This document shows positions 60,511-64,000 of a stretch of 64,000 nt of DNA, in pieces. Position 1 is the first letter of the stretch; every line of letters starts with the position of its first letter. The stretch covers positions 368,268 to 432,267 of the forward strand of contig NZ_JH725081.1 of the NCBI RefSeq assembly GCF_000278255.1, given 5' to 3'. Made by a program: the position numbers and the translations under genes. The DNA is from Bartonella melophagi K-2C. Its GTDB lineage: Bacteria > Pseudomonadota > Alphaproteobacteria > Rhizobiales > Rhizobiaceae. Below the pieces are notes generated by a model. It was not told the origin of the DNA. It did not search any database and saw nothing but the letters and a program-made list of their open reading frames with translations.

Positions 60511-61257
60511 TTATGGAGATAGCTTGGCTAAAATTTCATCACTGACATCGAAATTGGCATAAACATTTTGCACGTCGTCATCGTCTTCTAATGTAGTGAG
60601 AAGGCGTAAGATAGACAGAGCTTTTTCTTCATCTACGGGTGCAAGGGTGGTTGCTTTCCAAACGGTTTTAATGGACTGTGCTTCACCAAGTGTTGCTTCC
60701 AATATTTTTGAAACTTCACCAATATTTTCAAAGGCACATAGAATATGGTAGCCAGCCTCTTCTGTTTGGACATCTTCAGCACCAGCTTCAATGGCTGCTT
60801 CCATGATAGTATCTGGTGTGCCGGCTTCAAGATTATAGATAATTTCACCGATTCGGTTGAACATGAAACTGACAGATCCTGTTTCCCCTAAAGCCCCGCC
60901 TGATTTGGTAAAGGCAGCACGCACATTGGAAGCGGTGCGGTTACGGTTATCGGTTAAAGCTTCAACAATGATTGCAACACCGCCTGGACCATAGCCTTCA
61001 TAGCGCACTTCATCATAATTTTCGACATCACCGCCTGAGGCTTTTTTAATGGCGCGTTCAATATTATCCTTTGGCATGGATTGCGATTTAGCGTTTTGGA
61101 TAGCCAGTCTTAAACGTGGGTTCATTGCTGGATCAGGTGCACCTTGTTTGGCTGCAACTGTGATTTCACGCGCAAGCTTAGAGAACATTTTGGAGCGTAT
61201 TGCATCTTGACGCCCTTTACGGTGCATAATGTTTTTAAATTGTGAGTGACCTGCCAT
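60511..61257 (-). CDS. YebC/PmpR-family regulator
   Basis: A 248-residue protein opening [18 protein letters not shown], followed by [18 protein letters not shown] and [21 protein letters not shown], then [22 protein letters not shown]. The acidic C-terminal third is typical. Family members act as DNA-binding regulators and some help translation of proline-rich stretches. GGGAAG precedes the ATG at 61257; a longer open frame to 61476 is not supported. Its common neighbour ruvC is displaced in this genome. Confidence 0.94.
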   Translation of the reverse strand: MAGHSQFKNIMHRKGRQDAIRSKMFSKLAREITVAAKQGAPDPAMNPRLRLAIQNAKSQSMPKDNIERAIKKASGGDVENYDEVRYEGYGPGGVAIIVEALTDNRNRTASNVRAAFTKSGGALGETGSVSFMFNRIGEIIYNLEAGTPDTIMEAAIEAGAEDVQTEEAGYHILCAFENIGEVSKILEATLGEAQSIKTVWKATTLAPVDEEKALSILRLLTTLEDDDDVQNVYANFDVSDEILAKLSP

Positions 61258-61654
61258 GGCTTCCCTTTCAGTTTGGACGATCACACACCTTGTCTGGCAA
61301 AATATACCTTGTTTGAAAATAATATATGGATATATATTATTTTGCAAAATATATTGCGTTGCAGCATAGGGTGCGCAGATTGAAAAAAACCTTATAAGAA
61401 GATTCATGACAAAGGTAAATACACTCTTGTTATGATCATCCAAAGACAAGATGTCTTGTCGTGGTAAAAAAATCACGCTATAAAGGCAGTTTCATGAAAG
61501 AGGAGATTTCGTGGAAAAATGGTTTACTCTATGGCTCTTCATTAGAAGCCGTGATAAGCCATTGTATATTTCAAAGATAAACGCCCAGAGTTCCTAAAGT
61601 GGGCAGTAACTTGCCTTTAGTCTTAAAAAAGGCAAACAAAAGGATAGTAAAAGT
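61258..61654. promoter_or_regulatory. Divergent yebC-trcR promoter region with two leader hairpins
   Basis: The spacer is about 400 bp. Close to trcR, hairpin GCCCA/TGGGC (61583-61587 and 61600-61604) is followed by TTGCCTTT/AAAGGCAA (61611-61618 and 61628-61635), ending six bases before the AGGAT ribosome site. Two stems packed against the ribosome site suggest control of trcR translation, but a T tract is lacking. Confidence 0.45.
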
Positions 61655-62371
61655 ATGGCAACAAAACTTTTGATGCCCAAAGCGACAGCTGTGTGGTTGG
61701 TTGATAACACGGCACTTTCTTTTGATCAGATTGCAGAATTTTGTCAGTTGCATGTTTTGGAAGTAAAAGCTATTGCTGATGGTGAATCTGCTCATGGGGT
61801 TAGAGGTCTTGATCCCATTAGTTCTGGACAATTGACACGCAGTGAAATTGCTCGTGTGGAGGCTGATCCAAAAGCACGTTTAAAGGTTTGCGAATCAAGG
61901 GTGCGTATTCCAACACCAAAACGCAAACGCGCTCACTACATCCCTTTGTCTCGACGCCAAGATCGCCCCAATGGAATCTTATGGTTAGTGCTTAATCATC
62001 CTGAGTTAAAAGACGCACAGATTTCACGATTGATTGGAACAACAAAAACAACCATTGAACAAATTCGCAATCGGACACATTGGAACAGTGCTAATTTAGT
62101 TCCTCTTGATCCTGTGGGACTTGGTTTGTGCTTGCAAATTGATTTGGATATTGAGCTCCAACGGGTTGCAAAAAATCGTTCTCTGCCTACACAACAGAAA
62201 GGTGAAACTTTGCTTCCTGCATCAGTGACAGAAAATTTTGCTCTTGATGGTGAGTCTCAATCGGCTGCCAATGTTGAGGATGAACCAATTGTGGACAACA
62301 ATCTTGATGCTGATAAGGTTTTTGCCAAACTAAATGCGCTTAAAAAAGATCATTCCGGTAGCGAACATTAG
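61655..62371 (+). CDS. trcR: TrcR cell-cycle regulator (DUF1013)
   Basis: A 238-residue alphaproteobacterial protein. It begins MATKLLMPKATAVWLVDNTALSF, the DUF1013 opening, with a helix-turn-helix-like part (FDQIAEFCQLHVLEVKAIADG) and a second block HPELKDAQISRLIGTTKTTIEQIRNRTHW. The family member TrcR is described as a conserved regulator of transcription in the cell cycle. The last 50 residues are acidic and variable. Its 3' end is partly duplicated downstream (62530-62660). Confidence 0.88.
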   Translation: MATKLLMPKATAVWLVDNTALSFDQIAEFCQLHVLEVKAIADGESAHGVRGLDPISSGQLTRSEIARVEADPKARLKVCESRVRIPTPKRKRAHYIPLSRRQDRPNGILWLVLNHPELKDAQISRLIGTTKTTIEQIRNRTHWNSANLVPLDPVGLGLCLQIDLDIELQRVAKNRSLPTQQKGETLLPASVTENFALDGESQSAANVEDEPIVDNNLDADKVFAKLNALKKDHSGSEH

Positions 62372-62529
62372 CGTTATTTGGCATTATAGTGGTTTATTTT
62401 TATGCAAAGGGGTTTTAAGATTTCGCATCTCAAGTGATCACTAATTTCGAGTGAGACGGTTATCAAATGATCGTGCATTTTCAGGTAATAACATATTTCA
62501 AATGATGGCGTATCTTAAAGGAGGGTAAT

Positions 62530-62660
62530 TTTAAATGTTGGTGAGGTTGAAATTAATTGCCAATGTTGAGTGAATCAAGGGTTAATCAATTGTAGGCAAA
62601 AACTTGATGTTAATAATTTTTGCCAAACTCAATATGCTTTTAAGAAGCCATTCAGATCAC
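62530..62660 (+). repeat. Decayed duplicate of the trcR 3' end
   Basis: Matches 62240-62362 with changes: GCCAATGTTGAG in both, CTTGATGTTAATAATTTTTG versus CTTGATGCTGATAAGGTTTT, then TTTTGCCAAACT in both and GCTTTTAAGAAGCCATTC versus GCGCTTAAAAAAGATCATTC. The copy carries stop codons, so it is not coding. The rest of the spacer 62372-62926 contains nothing else recognised besides the pal ribosome site. Confidence 0.75.
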
Positions 62661-62926
62661 TAAAATGAGTGTGTAGAATATTGCAGCTTGAAAGGGCCTT
62701 GGGCTTTAAGGGGTTAAAGCACTAAAGGTGCGCGAAAAGAGTAAAGAGCAGGTTGAAAAGGCTTGAAAAGGGTTGCGAAAAGGGAGAAAATGCAAAAAAA
62801 AGATATGCAAATGACAAAGGGAGTGTTGCTTTAAATCAAATATTTACTTTTTTGTGATGAAAATTTCTAGGGGATAATGTGTAAAAATCCTTAACTTTGG
62901 TGCTTTTTATTAAGGAGAATCAGCAT

Positions 62927-63445
62927 ATGGGGTTTATCCAGAACATGTTTCGTCGTCCACTGGTTGTGGTCTTTTTTGTCTTGTTGAGTGTTGTTGGTTG
63001 TGCCAAAAAGAATTTCAATGAGGCTGGTGGCATGCATTCTTCTATGGGGGATGCAAATTTTAGTAGTGCTGTAAGTGGCTCAACACAAGATTTTATGGTG
63101 AATGTGGGAGACCGTGTTTTCTTTAGTCTTAATTCTTCTTCTATTGAGCCTGATGCTGAGCATGTTTTGAAGCGTCAAGCCGAGTGGTTGTTGCGTTATC
63201 CTCATTATTTTGTTACTGTTGAAGGGCATGCTGATGACCGTGGAACACGCGAATATAACTTAGCCCTTGGGCAGCGCCGTTCTGTTGCTGTTCGCGATTA
63301 TCTCGTTTCTCTTGGGGTTTCTTCACAGCGGATGAGAACAATTTCTTATGGAAAAGAAAGACCTGTTGCTGTATGTGATGATAATTCATGTTGGAATCAA
63401 AATCGGCGTGTTGTTTTGACAATCAATTCCGTAAAGGGGGGTTAA
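62927..63445 (+). CDS. pal: Peptidoglycan-associated lipoprotein Pal
   Basis: Outer-membrane lipoprotein that ties the membrane to the cell wall through the Tol system; 172 residues. The signal peptide ends in lipobox VVGC, and the OmpA-like domain has VFFSLNSSSIEPDAE, VTVEGHADDRGTREYNLALGQRR and RMRTISYGKERPV, which contains the usual peptidoglycan-binding residues. AAGGAG lies nine bases before ATG 62927. It sits apart from tolB and followed by a probable cpoB/ybgF gene. Confidence 0.96.
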   Translation: MGFIQNMFRRPLVVVFFVLLSVVGCAKKNFNEAGGMHSSMGDANFSSAVSGSTQDFMVNVGDRVFFSLNSSSIEPDAEHVLKRQAEWLLRYPHYFVTVEGHADDRGTREYNLALGQRRSVAVRDYLVSLGVSSQRMRTISYGKERPVAVCDDNSCWNQNRRVVLTINSVKGG

Positions 63446-63548
63446 ATCCATAAGCGGTGGATTAAAGCCGTAGGTGGATGGTGGTCAAAGAAGTGAAATC
63501 AATGGTCTGTTAGAGATCATTAACAAGTATTTAGGGGAGAAAAGATTT

Positions 63549-64000
63549 TGCATGCTGGGCGCAAAAAGAGCTGGAAAGTTGGTTTTTTATATCAATTATC
63601 ATTCTGGCATGCTTGCGTTTTTACATTAATTATGGTGGTTTGTTTTTTGGGGCCTGTTCAAAGTACACCTCAAAATGCTATTCAATTTTCTGATCACAAT
63701 TTAAATTCATATTATGGTCACAGTTTGGGCGCATGGGTTGCCCAGAGCATGGATCCATCTCTCCCTCAGAGTATGGGTTCAGCTTTTGATCAGAGTTTGG
63801 GCATATTGAGTGCCCAAAGTGTGGGTTCATCTCCCTCCCCTTCGAGTATGGATCCATTTTCTGATCTCAGTTTGGGCACATTGAATGCCCAAAGCATGGG
63901 TCCATCTCTTCCCCCGAGTATGGACCCGTCTTCTGGTCAGAGTCTGGGCATATCGTCCGCCCACAGTATGGACCCGCCTCTCCCCCCGAGCAGGGGTCCA
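63549..64000 (+). CDS. Partial gene for a repeat-rich exported protein, probably CpoB/YbgF N-terminus
   Basis: An open frame from a TTG (GGGGAG nine bases upstream) runs off the window. It starts basic, has a hydrophobic signal (about residues 17-37, ending FLGPVQS) and then four copies of a 24-25-residue unit of the form SLG-x3-AQSM-x-PSLPxSM-x4. I name CpoB only from position after pal; the TPR domain is out of view. An ATG at 63553 lies in another frame and stops after 25 codons; one extra T in the T6 run at 63582-63587 would join it to the main frame. Confidence 0.6.
63719..64000 (+). repeat. 72-75-bp coding tandem repeats with internal hairpins
   Basis: Units start at 63719, 63791, 63866 and 63938 (last one cut by the window edge). 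The period is a multiple of three. Units 2 and 3 each contain TTTGGGCA...TGCCCAAA, an 8-bp stem with a 7-nt loop (for example 63796-63803 with 63811-63818), conserved along with the protein pattern. Confidence 0.85.

Noticed and set aside
61258..61476. N-terminal extension of YebC by 73 codons
   Set aside because: The family begins at MAGHSQF, which has a good ribosome site; the extension is not like any YebC.

Overview
The window looks like a chromosomal segment from a Bartonella-type alphaproteobacterium (order Hyphomicrobiales/Rhizobiales). I infer this from protein content and style, not from a database match. The DNA is AT-rich, genes are separated by unusually long and decayed spacers, and the set of alphaproteobacterial regulators is diagnostic: a sigma-32 paralogue (RpoH), CarD, GapR (DUF2312), RcdA (DUF1465), TrcR (DUF1013), a DUF1036 protein and a DUF4164 protein paired with ZapA. 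The F1 beta subunit has a Lys/Ser-rich N-terminal extension and the seven-iron ferredoxin FdxA is present. I see no prophage, insertion sequence, CRISPR array, rRNA or tRNA gene.

Layout. 0.4-5.9 kb (minus strand): a YdcF-like protein, ftsX, ftsE, acetyl-CoA synthetase and a YggS/PLPHP protein. 6-12.7 kb (plus): leuS-lptE, priA and a frameshifted secreted protein. 12.9-18.1 kb: the F1 operon atpHAGDC, followed by a coupled MFS/HlyD efflux pair (18.1-20.8 kb). 21-29.3 kb: an orphan ORF, ispG, ispA, rpmF, carD, fdxA, a helicase C-terminal remnant and rpoH. 29.4-35.2 kb: an M48/LysM lipoprotein protease, thiamine pyrophosphokinase, a decaying three-copy glycine-zipper lipoprotein array, an ABC-F protein and gapR. 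35.4-44.2 kb: DUF1036-pyk, the divergent zapA/DUF4164 pair, then lower-glycolysis genes tkt-gap-pgk-fba. 44.7-51.5 kb (minus): ruvC-ruvA-ruvB-ybgC-tolQ-tolR-tolA-tolB. 52-61.5 kb: rcdA, opgC, a ThiE-like gene, a Sel1-repeat protein, efp-suhB, an ABCB-type exporter, rpmE and yebC. 61.6-64 kb: trcR, pal and the start of a repeat-rich gene in the position expected for cpoB/ybgF.

How the genes fit together. Most are housekeeping genes: ATP synthesis, carbon metabolism (acs, pyk, tkt, gap, pgk, fba), isoprenoid synthesis (ispG, ispA), translation (leuS, efp, rpmF, rpmE), recombination and replication restart (ruvABC, priA). A second theme is division, the envelope and cell-cycle control: FtsEX, ZapA, Tol-Pal, LptE, GapR, RcdA and TrcR.

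I did not find a convincing undescribed multi-gene system. The unusual material is small-scale and evolutionary: a G9 tract inside lptE, a T6-associated frameshift, a helicase gene without its motor domain, a lipoprotein array with one live and two decaying copies, a 15-bp minisatellite coding for an Asn/Thr-rich tail on YbgC, a degenerate duplication of the trcR 3' end, and 72-bp hairpin-bearing coding repeats at the right edge next to pal.
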